The notes: a model not told the origin generated them from the sequence alone. 64,000 nt of DNA from Alkalicoccus luteus (GCF_012034335.1 NZ_JAATHJ010000001.1:234746-298745); one strand, 5' to 3'. Shown: positions 34,283-43,062, counted from the stretch's first letter. Program-made: numbers and translations.

Positions 34283-34629
34283 GGCTTCTGCTTGTTATAG
34301 CGCTGCTGCTGGCGGGTTGTTCGCCGGACATTCGTGCAGATCAAATCGCTGTTTACAGCTTTACTTCCTTCCATGGCTGGGGCGGGGATCCGGTGATCGT
34401 CCTGGAAGACGAGGAAGCGGTGAACACATTTACTGAGACGCTTTCTGAAGGCAGCCGCCTCTCCGGAGCGGTGGACGTCGTTGAGCCGGACTGGACGGTC
34501 GTGCTGGATGGAAAAGACGCCTGGCACCTGTGGCTCGATGACGAGAACGGAAGTGCCATGCACGCAGACGACACACATACGCTTTATGAAGTGGGAAGTA
34601 CAGACGATATTCAAGCCTATTTACTTTAG
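34279..34629 (+). CDS. Small lipoprotein
   Basis: 116 residues with a short lipoprotein signal ending LLLAGC (Cys ~14). The mature ~100 residues are acidic; a SFHGWGGDP patch and the VVLDGKDAWHLWLDDENG stretch suggest a small beta domain. No named family recognised. Starts in the ATGA overlap with the superinfection-immunity-like gene and ends at a terminator. The GNAT-Imm-lipoprotein order suggests a common role at the cell surface. Confidence 0.7.
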   Translation: MRLLLVIALLLAGCSPDIRADQIAVYSFTSFHGWGGDPVIVLEDEEAVNTFTETLSEGSRLSGAVDVVEPDWTVVLDGKDAWHLWLDDENGSAMHADDTHTLYEVGSTDDIQAYLL

Positions 34630-34664
34630 AGTCTTCTTGCGCAGCCGCGTGAGAAGGCTTTTTT
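34630..34664 (+). terminator. Terminator after lipoprotein gene
   Basis: 8-bp stem AGTCTTCT / AGAAGGCT (one G-T pair) with further GC pairs inside the loop, followed by six T. Convergent with the LysR gene. Confidence 0.8.
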
Positions 34665-35559
34665 ATGTTTCCGTTTCACTGTAACCGATGCCGCTGTATA
34701 GCTCCGTAAAAAAAGACTCCATGATCGGTGTAACGGGGCGGTCTTTGCGATAAATTAACGAGATCCAGCGCGAGGCTTGCTCATACGGAAGCGGCCGGAT
34801 TGCGAGTTTGCCCGCAGCAAGATCTTCCTCCACTGCCCGGGAGGAAAGGATCGCACAGCCGCTTCCAAGCCGGACTAAGGAACGAATCGCCTCTACATTC
34901 GTCAGCTCCATCGCGACATTCAGGTTCAGCTTCTCTTCAGCTGCCCAGTCGTTGACGATATCACGCGTCGATCCGCTTTGATGAAGCAAGAGCGGGAACC
35001 GCTCAATATCTGCTTCGAGCTGGGTGGAATCCAACAGGGGATGTCCGGGAGGCGTAACGAGGACAACGTCATCTGGACAAAGGCGTTTAACCGTCAGCTT
35101 CGACGTCGTCAGATTCTGCTCGGACACGATGCCGATATCGAGCCGCTTCATGATGATATCATCTGCTGTCTGAGGAGCAGGCTGGATGGAAATACGCAGC
35201 TGCACATCCGGTGTCTTCTGCTGAAACTGGTATAAAATCGGCGGCAGCACGTAGTTGGCCGGAATGTAGCTTGCGCCGAGAAATAACTCCCCTTTCTTAT
35301 CCCGGTAATCGCGCATCACCCGCTCGGTTTCCCGGAACAGCGCCATCAGCTCCCGGCTGTAGTGCCGCAGCGCTGCACCGGCTGGAGTGAGCGTGACCTG
35401 TTCCCCTTTTCGTTCAAACAGCGGTGTTCCGATCGACTGCTCCAGCTGCTTCAGGTGAAAGGTCACTGTCGGCTGCTTGACGCCCAGCTCTTCTGCGGTT
35501 CGTGAAACGTTTTGCAGCTGCGAAAACGTATAAAATACCTCGATCTGCTTCCATTTCAT
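34663..35559 (-). CDS. LysR-family regulator
   Basis: 298 residues. N-terminal winged helix-turn-helix (FYTFSQLQNVSRTAEELGVKQPTVTFHLKQLE) and a two-lobed effector-binding domain starting near residue 90 (GELFLGASYIPANYVLPPIL). Divergent from the ABC-importer operon at 35734, with two LysR-type inverted repeats between them, so it is the likely activator of the importer. The effector is unknown. Confidence 0.9.
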   Translation of the reverse strand: MKWKQIEVFYTFSQLQNVSRTAEELGVKQPTVTFHLKQLEQSIGTPLFERKGEQVTLTPAGAALRHYSRELMALFRETERVMRDYRDKKGELFLGASYIPANYVLPPILYQFQQKTPDVQLRISIQPAPQTADDIIMKRLDIGIVSEQNLTTSKLTVKRLCPDDVVLVTPPGHPLLDSTQLEADIERFPLLLHQSGSTRDIVNDWAAEEKLNLNVAMELTNVEAIRSLVRLGSGCAILSSRAVEEDLAAGKLAIRPLPYEQASRWISLIYRKDRPVTPIMESFFTELYSGIGYSETET

Positions 35560-35607
35560 TCAGCATCTTCCTTTTTTGAATAATACAAGCTGATTTTACG
35601 GTTCAGG

Positions 35608-35652
35608 TATAGAAAAAATCTATATGTAAATAGAGAATACCACAGCAGTATT
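35608..35652. promoter_or_regulatory. Two LysR boxes
   Basis: TATAG-N7-CTATA (35608-35624) and AATAC-N7-GTATT (35636-35652), 28 bp apart centre to centre, in the 174-bp LysR/ABC intergenic gap. The second is the textbook ATAC-N7-GTAT LysR recognition form. Tandem recognition and activation sites are usual for LysR-type activators. Confidence 0.7.
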
Positions 35653-35733
35653 GAAGGAATGTTAATTCTGTCTTTAAATTTCCTTAACATTTTATCCGTA
35701 ACATACGGAGTGTAGACGAAAGGAGCGGACAAC

Positions 35734-36831
35734 ATGGATATTCAGTTCAGACAGCTTGAAAAATGGTTCGGAACGCTGCAGGCGCTGAAGCCGTTATCAA
35801 TGACGATTCAGTCAGGAGAGTTCGTCAGCCTCGTCGGTCCGTCCGGCTGCGGAAAAACGACGCTGCTGCGAATGATTGCCGGATTAGAAGATCCTGCAGC
35901 AGGACCGATTCTGTTTGGCGGGACTCCTGTTTTTGATAGTGAAAATCATATAAATAAACCGCCGCAGAAGCGGAAGATCGGCATGGTGTTTCAGGACTTC
36001 GCGCTCTGGCCGCACATGACGGTATTTGAAAATGTGGCGTATGGCTTAAAGGCAACCGGCCGCAAGCGTGAAGTGAAGGAAAAGGTGACCGATGCTCTGA
36101 AGAGCGTTCAGCTTGATGCGCATCACGAACGGTATCCGCATCAGCTTTCAGGCGGCCAGCAGCAGCGCGTGGCCATAGCCCGTGCGATTGCAACTGACCC
36201 GGAAATTATTTTAATGGATGAACCGCTGAGTGCGCTTGACGCTTCTCTTCGCGATGAAATGCGGATTTTGCTGCAGTCGCTCGTGAAAAAACTGAACATG
36301 ACGGCAGTTTACGTTACGCATGACCAAAGTGAAGCGATGGCGATGTCAGACCGAGTCGTCGTCATGAACGCAGGCGAAGTGCAGCAGACGGGCACCCCGG
36401 AAGAAATATATCAGCGTCCGGTTAACGATACCGTCGCCTCTTTCATCGGAAAAGGAACGCTTCTGGACGGGCTGGTTACGGAAGTGGAAGAGGTGCCGAT
36501 GTTGAAGGTGAGCACCGAGGTGCAAATTCCGCTTTCGAGCAAAAAAACAAAAGGGCTAAAGCCGCATGACTGGGTGCATGCGATCATTCGTCCGGAGCAG
36601 GTGAAGCTTGATACAAAGCCGTCAGAAGCAGGTCTTGCAGGCGTCGTTGAAACGGTCAGCTTTCTCGGCGAACGGTATGAAGTCAGCGTAAAGCTGCACG
36701 GCTGTAATGAACGGCTGTTTGCTTATACACATGAAAAAACAGCGCCAGGTCAAGAGATTTCGCTGACGGTACGCAACACCATCCATCTGATACAGCATAA
36801 GGGAGGACTTACACATGAAGAAACAGCTTAG
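35734..36831 (+). CDS. ABC importer ATPase, Fe3+/2-aminoethylphosphonate/spermidine type
   Basis: 365 residues. Walker A GPSGCGKTTLLRMIAG (~37-52), Q-loop FQDFALWPHMTV, signature LSGGQQQRVAIARA, Walker B IILMDEPLSALDASL and H-loop YVTHDQSEAMAMSD. The C-terminal ~120 residues form a TOBE-type regulatory domain (IIRPEQVKLD). This is the FbpC/PotA/PhnT class. It overlaps the binding-protein gene by 17 nt. Confidence 0.92.
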   Translation: MDIQFRQLEKWFGTLQALKPLSMTIQSGEFVSLVGPSGCGKTTLLRMIAGLEDPAAGPILFGGTPVFDSENHINKPPQKRKIGMVFQDFALWPHMTVFENVAYGLKATGRKREVKEKVTDALKSVQLDAHHERYPHQLSGGQQQRVAIARAIATDPEIILMDEPLSALDASLRDEMRILLQSLVKKLNMTAVYVTHDQSEAMAMSDRVVVMNAGEVQQTGTPEEIYQRPVNDTVASFIGKGTLLDGLVTEVEEVPMLKVSTEVQIPLSSKKTKGLKPHDWVHAIIRPEQVKLDTKPSEAGLAGVVETVSFLGERYEVSVKLHGCNERLFAYTHEKTAPGQEISLTVRNTIHLIQHKGGLTHEETA

Positions 36832-37903
36832 TATAGCAGCAGGGACAGCAGGGATTCTTTTTTTAGGAGCATGCGCTCAGACAGAGTCAGAGCAGGGTGC
36901 AGAAAATGACCTAAATGAAGCTGCTGAACAGAATGAGACAAATAATGAAGAGGCAGCGGAATCAAACGACAGTGAAGAAGCCGATCATGAAGAGACCGGC
37001 GAACTGACGATTTATACATCCGGTCCTGCCGGAATGGCAGAGGCGCTTGTAGAAGGATTCGAAGAGGAAACCGGCGTTGAGGTGGATATGTTCCAGGGCA
37101 CAACGGGTGACGTGCTCGGCCGTTTGCAGGCAGAGGAAGACAATCCGATCGCAGACGTTGTTGTGCTGGCTTCCATGCCGCCGGCGATGGATTTTAAAGA
37201 GCGGGGCATGACGATGGCCTATGAGTCCGAGTACGCGGATTCCCTCCGCGACGGCTGGTATGATGAAGAATTTCATTACTACGGCTTCAGTGCATCTGCT
37301 TTAGGGCTAAGCTATAACACCGAGCTTGTCGATGAGGTGCCGGAAGACTGGAGTGATCTCACAGACAAGCAGTACGCCGACCAGATTGCGATTCCGGATC
37401 CGTATGAGTCCGGAACGGCACGCGACTTTATTGCGGCTTACGTCAATCAGGAAGGCGACGCCGGCTGGGAGCTGTTTGAGGAGCTTGCAGACAATGGACT
37501 TCAGATGGAAGGAGCCAATAATCCAGCATTGCAGTCGGTTATTGGCGGATCGAACCAGCTTGTAATGGCCGGAGTCGATTATATGGTCTACAACAATATC
37601 CAGGACGGCGAACCGGTAGACATCGTCTTTCCGGAAAGCGGTACGATGGTAACGCCTCGTCCGGCATTTATTATGGAAAGTGCTGAGAACGTAGACTCTG
37701 CTCAGCAGTATATCGACTACATTCTGTCGGATGCCGGACAGGAAATTGTCGCGGATGCCTTCCTCATGCCCATCCGTGAAGATATCGACGTTCACGAAGA
37801 TCGCGCGGATATTGATGAGATTGAACAGCTCGATTTTGAGTGGGAGTACCTGGAAGAAAACGGGGAAGCTTATCTGGAGCGTTTCCAGGAGATTGTCCGT
37901 TAA
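36815..37903 (+). CDS. ABC importer binding lipoprotein, Fe3+/2-aminoethylphosphonate type
   Basis: 362 residues. Lipoprotein signal ending LFLGAC (Cys ~20), then an extremely acidic ~45-residue linker of Glu/Asn/Asp before the folded part begins at GELTIYTSGPAGMAEALVEGF. The pattern VDMFQGTTGDVLGRL, ADVVVLASMPPAMDF and IPDPYESGTARDFIAAYV is that of the FbpA/PhnS-like group. The classical FbpA tyrosine pair cannot be confirmed by eye. Ligand could be ferric iron or a phosphonate. Confidence 0.87.
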   Translation: MKKQLSIAAGTAGILFLGACAQTESEQGAENDLNEAAEQNETNNEEAAESNDSEEADHEETGELTIYTSGPAGMAEALVEGFEEETGVEVDMFQGTTGDVLGRLQAEEDNPIADVVVLASMPPAMDFKERGMTMAYESEYADSLRDGWYDEEFHYYGFSASALGLSYNTELVDEVPEDWSDLTDKQYADQIAIPDPYESGTARDFIAAYVNQEGDAGWELFEELADNGLQMEGANNPALQSVIGGSNQLVMAGVDYMVYNNIQDGEPVDIVFPESGTMVTPRPAFIMESAENVDSAQQYIDYILSDAGQEIVADAFLMPIREDIDVHEDRADIDEIEQLDFEWEYLEENGEAYLERFQEIVR

Positions 37904-39565
37904 ATGGCACACGTTTCCTGGACACAGCGCGTCAATAAATACCTGGCGCTCACGGTACTGACGCTGCTCGTTTTGATGCCGCTGGCACTTGTCATTATGC
38001 GGGCCGTCACTCCGGAAGGCACGTTTGAAGGATTTGGAGCCTTTTCGATACTTGGGGAGGGAATGTATCAGGAAATTCTGTTGAATTCCCTGCTGCTCGG
38101 ATTCGGTGTCGTCATTCTATCGTCTTTTATCGCAGCGCCGCTCGCTTTTTTCATGGCGAGAACCGAGCTTGGCAGGCACCGGTGGATCGATATTGTTTTG
38201 ATCATTCCATTTATGACGCCGCCTTATATCGGCGCAATGGGCTGGATTTTATCGATGCAGTCCAATGGGTACGCGGAGCAGCTGTTTCCATTTCTTGCAC
38301 CGGTTACGCCGTTGTTCTTTACGTACTTCGGCATGGTGCTTGTGATGAGCCTGCATCTGTTTCCGTTTATTTATCTGATCATGCGAAACAACCTTGAAAA
38401 CATCGGCGGCCGGCTTGAGGAGGCGGGGCTGATTCACGGAGGAAGCTTTGGCTACCGGCTGCGCCGCATCGTGCTGCCGCTCTTCGTATCCGGCTACAGC
38501 ATGGGAGCGCTGCTCGTTTTCGTGAAGACGATCGGGGAATTCGGGACTCCGGTGACGCTTGGAAACCGGATTGGCTTTTACGTGCTGACGTCCGAAATTC
38601 ACCGCCACGCATCCGTCTGGCCGATCGACTTTGGCACAGCAGCGATTTTGTCGACGATGCTTTTAAGCGTGAGTATGGCCGTCTGGTATTTTCAGCAGTG
38701 GTTTGCTGCCCGGACTCACGGAAAAGTAGTATCAGGAAAAGGGCAGACGAAAGCATATACCCCGCTTGGAAAGAAACAGATTTTTGCCTGGCTGTATCTT
38801 GCCGGCGTGCTCGGTCTTGCGATCGGAGTGCCTTACTTCTCCGTGGCATCGACGGCCTTTATGGATGTGCAGGGACGTGGACTTGCGTTTGATAATCTGA
38901 CGCTGCGTCATATGCAGGATCTGTTTACTGGAAGCGGCCTTGAGGCCCTGTGGAACAGCGTCTGGCTTGCGGGAATTGCCGCAACGATCAGCGCAGCAAT
39001 CGGCCTCTGGGTCACCATCATCATCATGAAAAAACGGGGAACCGTCGAAAAGGGAATGGATTTTCTTTCGATTGCTCCGAATACCGTGCCCGGCATCGTT
39101 GTCGTCGTCGGGCTGATTTTATTCTGGAACGCCTACTGGAATCCGGCTCCGGTGTATAATACGTGGATGATGCTTGTGACGACATACGTCGTGCTCTATA
39201 TCCCGTTCACGGTCCAAAATATTAAAGCCATTTACGGCCAGCTTGGGGATTCGTTGTTTCAGGCAGCGAGAACGAGCGGTGCCTCCCCGTGGTACGTGCT
39301 GCGAACGGTGCTGCTTCCGCTTATTTTGCCGGGCGTGCTCGCCGGCTGGATCATGTCCTTTACGATCTCGATGCGGGAGCTTGTCGGCTCGCTCATTCTG
39401 CGGCCGCCGAACATGCACACGTCCGCGACGTTCATTTACTCCCAGTTTGAGCAAGGGACGGTCGCCCAGGGCATGGCTATGGCACTTGTCACGGTGGGAT
39501 TAACGACAGTTGTTCTCATCGGTGTGGAAAAAATGAAAGAACGGTCACAGCGCTACCGGACGTAA
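37904..39565 (+). CDS. ABC importer permease, fused two-domain (FbpB/ThiP-like)
   Basis: 553 residues with about 12 membrane segments: two BPD_transp_1 domains in one chain. EAA loops are at LEEAGLIHGGSFGYRLRRIVLP (~175) and LFQAARTSGASPWYVLRTVLLP (~450). One polypeptide therefore supplies both membrane halves of the importer. Its ATG follows the binding-protein stop codon directly with no gap. Confidence 0.92.
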   Translation: MAHVSWTQRVNKYLALTVLTLLVLMPLALVIMRAVTPEGTFEGFGAFSILGEGMYQEILLNSLLLGFGVVILSSFIAAPLAFFMARTELGRHRWIDIVLIIPFMTPPYIGAMGWILSMQSNGYAEQLFPFLAPVTPLFFTYFGMVLVMSLHLFPFIYLIMRNNLENIGGRLEEAGLIHGGSFGYRLRRIVLPLFVSGYSMGALLVFVKTIGEFGTPVTLGNRIGFYVLTSEIHRHASVWPIDFGTAAILSTMLLSVSMAVWYFQQWFAARTHGKVVSGKGQTKAYTPLGKKQIFAWLYLAGVLGLAIGVPYFSVASTAFMDVQGRGLAFDNLTLRHMQDLFTGSGLEALWNSVWLAGIAATISAAIGLWVTIIIMKKRGTVEKGMDFLSIAPNTVPGIVVVVGLILFWNAYWNPAPVYNTWMMLVTTYVVLYIPFTVQNIKAIYGQLGDSLFQAARTSGASPWYVLRTVLLPLILPGVLAGWIMSFTISMRELVGSLILRPPNMHTSATFIYSQFEQGTVAQGMAMALVTVGLTTVVLIGVEKMKERSQRYRT

Positions 39566-39580
39566 AGGAGAATGATGATC

Positions 39581-40672
39581 ATGCACGTTACGTTTCTGGG
39601 AGGGGCCGGCGAGTACGGCCGCTCCTCTTTTTTATTGCATACAGAAGAGCAGGATTACTTAATCGACTGCGGCATTGCAAAAAGCCAAAGCGGCGCCGTG
39701 TATCCGGAGTTCGATCGCATCGATCCGGAGCGGCTGAAGGCCGTCTTTTTTACCCACAGTCACGATGACCACACGGGTGCATTAGGAAAACTTGCCGAGA
39801 CAGGATGGAGCGGACCGGTCTATGCATCGGCCCCGACGATTGCGCAAACAGGTCCGCTGCCGGACGGTTTTTACGCCGTGGAGCTCAATTCAGCTGCAGC
39901 CGGATCCTGGAACGCGGTTGATGGAGCGCAATACTGTTTTGGAAGAGCCGGACACACGGAAGGGGCCTGCTGGTTTTTGTTTGACGTGCACGGCGAGACC
40001 GTCTTTTTTTCAGGAGATTACTCGATGTGCTCCACGCTGTATCCATATGATCTCCCGCCCGAAAAGCCGGTAGACTTGGCTCTCATGGATGGCGCCTACG
40101 GCCTTGAAACGCGTGATCCGGACAAGGTGGAGGAGGCGCTGCTGCAGCGCTTGAGAGAGCGGATGCCGGCTGCGATTCACGGACCGCTTTCGGGTAAGAC
40201 GCAGGAGCTGCTCGTTCTGTTAACAGAAGCAGACATGAAGGTGGCAATAGATCCGGAAATCCGCGCCTATACGCTAAACAGCCTGAAAAAGCGCCGCGGC
40301 TGGTACAGGGCAGAAGGAGCCGCAAGACTGGAAGCTGCTCTGACAGAAGTGGCTGCACCTGATCAACATGATCAGCATACCGCAGGGCTCTATCTTGAAA
40401 AGACGCTTGCCAGCGGAGATCTGTCCGGCCTCACTCTTTTTACCACGGGTCCAAAGCTTTCCGTTTTCGAATCAGGTCCGTATGAAAAAGTCCCGTTCTT
40501 CGTTCATCCGCTTTTACACGAAACGAAAGCACTGCTGAAACGAATCCAGCCTGTTCGAACGGTGTTTACGCATACATCAGCGCCGGAAGTGTTTTTACCG
40601 CTTTCGGAGACGTGCGTCGTCACAGCGGGTGTAGGAGATACGGTGAGCGTGAGCAGAAGCAGAACCGGCTGA
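39581..40672 (+). CDS. MBL-fold metallohydrolase
   Basis: 363 residues from the ATG at 39581 (AAAGGAG 10 nt upstream; ATGs at 39572 and 39575 are too close). Metal-binding motif THSHDDHTGAL (HxHxDH variant), a further ligand in GRAGHTEGACWFLF and the Asp in FFSGDYS. The ~170-residue C-terminal half is not a standard beta-CASP domain. It follows the importer permease after 15 nt, so it may act on the imported compound, like the cyclic phosphodiesterase PhnP in phosphonate operons (inference). Confidence 0.8.
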   Translation: MHVTFLGGAGEYGRSSFLLHTEEQDYLIDCGIAKSQSGAVYPEFDRIDPERLKAVFFTHSHDDHTGALGKLAETGWSGPVYASAPTIAQTGPLPDGFYAVELNSAAAGSWNAVDGAQYCFGRAGHTEGACWFLFDVHGETVFFSGDYSMCSTLYPYDLPPEKPVDLALMDGAYGLETRDPDKVEEALLQRLRERMPAAIHGPLSGKTQELLVLLTEADMKVAIDPEIRAYTLNSLKKRRGWYRAEGAARLEAALTEVAAPDQHDQHTAGLYLEKTLASGDLSGLTLFTTGPKLSVFESGPYEKVPFFVHPLLHETKALLKRIQPVRTVFTHTSAPEVFLPLSETCVVTAGVGDTVSVSRSRTG

Positions 40673-40780
40673 CGTGAACAGCAGGACGAGCCAAACGCGC
40701 CACTACACAATTTTACCAATTGATACACGACATTTCCGCAGACACTGGAACTGGCAGAAAGTATACTTCTCCTAATAACA

Positions 40781-40875
40781 TTAAAGGGGAGTAGCCACTT
40801 CAGCTGAGTCGTCAGGACGGGGATTTTATCCCCCGGTTCAGCTGGGCAGCGTCATATGCCGGCAAGACCTTTACC
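40781..40875 (+). ncRNA. yybP-ykoY manganese riboswitch
   Basis: Upstream of terC. The conserved 5' block AAAGGGGAGTAGC (from 40783), the central GTCAGGACGGGG... hairpin region and the closing GGCAAGACCTTTACC (40861-40875) match the yybP-ykoY aptamer. AAAGG at the start can pair with CCTTT at the end (P1). The 3' strand of P1 also forms the left arm of the terminator, giving a classic transcription-on switch in Mn2+. Confidence 0.9.
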
Positions 40876-40900
40876 GCTGAGGTAAAGGTCTTTTCTTTTT
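40866..40900 (+). terminator. Riboswitch-controlled terminator
   Basis: 10-bp perfect stem GACCTTTACC / GGTAAAGGTC, loop GCTGA, then TTTTCTTTTT. Its left arm overlaps the P1 strand of the manganese aptamer. Confidence 0.93.
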
Positions 40901-40934
40901 GCCTCAGACGCTGATACGAAAGAGGTTATGAGAG

Positions 40935-41705
40935 ATGACAGCAATGCTGCTTGAGTACGGATGGACACTGTTGATCCTGATTGGTCTGGAGGGGCTGCTT
41001 GCAGCTGATAACGCGCTCGTGCTGGCAATGATGGTGCGGCACCTGCCGGAAAAGCAGCGCAAGAAGGCATTGTTTTATGGTCTCGCAGGCGCTTTTTTAT
41101 TCCGTTTCAGTTCGCTGTTTATGATTTCCTTGTTAATCGACGTGTGGCAGGTCCAGGCGATCGGTGCCGCTTACCTGATTTTTTTGGCGCTGAACCACTT
41201 TTTCCGCCGTCATGTACAGGCGAAAATCCGCAAAAGCGGCGGTGGATTCTGGAGTACCGTGTTTAAGGTGGAACTGGCGGACATTGCATTTGCAGTAGAC
41301 TCGATTTTAGCTGCAGTCGCGCTGGCAGTCGTGCTTCCGAAAACCGGTCTGCCATCGGTTGGAGGGATGGACGGAGGCCAGTTCGCAGTCGTGCTGGCTG
41401 CCGGATTGATCGGCATTGTGCTCATGCGTTTTGCTGCTCACTGGTTTATCCGTCTGCTGGAGCAAAAGCCTCAGCTGGAGCACGTGTCTTATTTGATCGT
41501 TGGCTGGGTCGGCTTTAAGCTCGTCGTTTATACGCTCGCTCATCCGGATATTGCTGTCATCGATCATCATTTCCCGCATTCCCTGCTCTGGAAGGGCTTG
41601 TTCTGGAGCGTGCTGCTCCTCACCTTTGCAACAGGGTTTTTCTGGAACAGGTTTCCCTGGTCGGCAGCTGCTAAAAAAGAAAAAGCTGCTAAGGTGGAGG
41701 TATGA
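40935..41705 (+). CDS. TerC-family membrane protein (YkoY-like)
   Basis: 256 residues with about seven membrane segments. Metal-site motifs typical of TerC: GLEGLLAADNALVLAMMVRHLP near the start and FKVELADIAFAVDSILAAVAL at ~115-135, each with conserved acidic residues. TerC/YkoY proteins export or load manganese for secreted enzymes; the upstream Mn2+ riboswitch supports this. Ends in an ATGA overlap with the PAP2 gene. Confidence 0.92.
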   Translation: MTAMLLEYGWTLLILIGLEGLLAADNALVLAMMVRHLPEKQRKKALFYGLAGAFLFRFSSLFMISLLIDVWQVQAIGAAYLIFLALNHFFRRHVQAKIRKSGGGFWSTVFKVELADIAFAVDSILAAVALAVVLPKTGLPSVGGMDGGQFAVVLAAGLIGIVLMRFAAHWFIRLLEQKPQLEHVSYLIVGWVGFKLVVYTLAHPDIAVIDHHFPHSLLWKGLFWSVLLLTFATGFFWNRFPWSAAAKKEKAAKVEV

Positions 41706-42202
41706 GCGCCGTTTCTGCAGCAGGCTGGTTCGGAAGCGCAGAAGTTACGATCGCAACAGCGCTTCTGGCAGCCGGCGTTTTTCTCATATATAAAAAGCGC
41801 CGGCTTGCCTGGTATGTGATGGCGTATTTTTTCGGAGGCATGCTGTTTACGGTGATGCTTAAATACCTCATTCAAAGAGAGCGTCCGGGAGCTGAACGGA
41901 TGATTGAGCTGTTCTCCTTTGAATTCGAACTGGAATCCTACAGCTTTCCTAGCGGTCATGCAATGCGGCTTCTTTTACTGGCCGGTTTTTTAATCTGGCT
42001 TTTGCTGCACTATTGCTCAAGCAGGGTGATGCGGGCGGGAGCTGGTATCTTCATCTTTCTCGCAGTGGCGGCTGGCAGTTACTCGCGTGTTTCAGACGGC
42101 TGGCACTACCTATCTGACATTGCAGGATCTTTCTTCGCAGCTGTCATATTTGCCAGCTTGTTTTTAATGGTGACGCGGCAGCATATTTTTGAGAATGTTT
42201 AA
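41702..42202 (+). CDS. PAP2-family membrane phosphatase
   Basis: 166 residues, about five membrane segments. All three phosphatase motifs are present: KYLIQRERP, SFPSGHAMR and SRVSDGWHYLSD. Likely a lipid phosphatase acting on the outer face (undecaprenyl-pyrophosphate or phosphatidylglycerol-phosphate type). Translationally coupled to terC, so it is under the same manganese riboswitch. Confidence 0.9.
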   Translation: MSAVSAAGWFGSAEVTIATALLAAGVFLIYKKRRLAWYVMAYFFGGMLFTVMLKYLIQRERPGAERMIELFSFEFELESYSFPSGHAMRLLLLAGFLIWLLLHYCSSRVMRAGAGIFIFLAVAAGSYSRVSDGWHYLSDIAGSFFAAVIFASLFLMVTRQHIFENV

Positions 42203-42430
42203 AAATCGAAAAACAGCGCGTATGTTTCACCAAAATGAATCAAACGAAAGTAAGCAACTATTCCATATAAAGGAATTTAATAGTGGGATCGTCAAGTCGT
42301 CATCTGGAAAATCTGTGCAATTTGGCTGTTAATGGAGCAAAACCTCAAATGGACATTTTTCCAAACGTTGCACATTTTCTGATTCTGTTTTATCTTCACG
42401 GTAACATAGATAAAGGAGGAGATTTTCATC

Positions 42431-42898
42431 TTGCAGCAGTTAGGAAAAAACGTTGTCGTTTTGATGTCTTCGCTTTTGCTTATCTTCAGTCTTGTAACCC
42501 CGGCCTTTGCTGAAACGAACGGGGAACAGGAGCTGCCGGCTACCTCAGAGCTGGATCAGGTCCAGCAGCAGCTTGAACCGTATCTGATTCCGGTAAACGG
42601 CTGGTATGAGCTGGATGAAAAGGCGGCTGCCGCTTCGTTCACTGAAGAGGAAATCGCTGATATATCTCAGGCACTGCAGTATTACGGAGCCGTCTATCAC
42701 GATCCCGGCGACATTTCCACGCAGGCGCTTCCCGTTGCGGTTGTAGTGTTCCTGGGTGGTCTGGCGGCTTTCGTCGGCTGGGAACTGGCCTCTGAAATCA
42801 CGAGTGACTTTTACACATGGGGCGTAACAGAAGGCTGCAACCGCTGGAGTCACGTTGGCGTTGTAAACAGCTTCTGTACAGCAAACGATTATCTCTAA
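42431..42898 (+). CDS. Secreted protein with hydrophobic C-terminal segment, possible bacteriocin-like
   Basis: 155 residues starting at TTG behind AAAGGAGGAG. Sec signal peptide of ~28 residues ends VTPAFA-ET. An acidic middle (LEPYLIPVNGWYELDEKAAA, FTEEEIADISQALQYYG) is followed by a hydrophobic glycine-containing stretch ALPVAVVVFLGGLAAFVGWELA and a tail with two cysteines (EGCNRW ... SFC) that could form a disulfide outside the cell. The propeptide-plus-hydrophobic-toxin layout recalls SdpC-like and other pore-forming peptides, but no homologous family is recognised. Confidence 0.6.
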   Translation: MQQLGKNVVVLMSSLLLIFSLVTPAFAETNGEQELPATSELDQVQQQLEPYLIPVNGWYELDEKAAAASFTEEEIADISQALQYYGAVYHDPGDISTQALPVAVVVFLGGLAAFVGWELASEITSDFYTWGVTEGCNRWSHVGVVNSFCTANDYL

Positions 42899-42925
42899 AT
42901 GTTTCATGAAAGGATGGTGTGAACG

Positions 42926-43039
42926 ATGAGCGGAGCAATTATGTTTTTTGGCTCATTGGCAGCGCTCCTGTTTGCCGGAGTCGGGCTTATTCTGTGGGGC
43001 GGAAAAACGTTGATCAAGGCCGCAAAACAGCTGCGTTGA
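42926..43039 (+). CDS. 37-residue membrane protein, possible immunity partner
   Basis: AAAGGATGG about 9 nt before the ATG; 27 bp after the secreted-protein gene and before the shared terminator, so the pair is one transcript. One hydrophobic helix (AIMFFGSLAALLFAGVGLILW) and a basic tail (KTLIKAAKQLR) place the C-terminus in the cytosol. The size and position resemble bacteriocin immunity or toxin-anchoring peptides; this is inference from context only. Confidence 0.6.
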   Translation: MSGAIMFFGSLAALLFAGVGLILWGGKTLIKAAKQLR

Positions 43040-43062
43040 AGCGGCTTCTATCATGAAGAACG

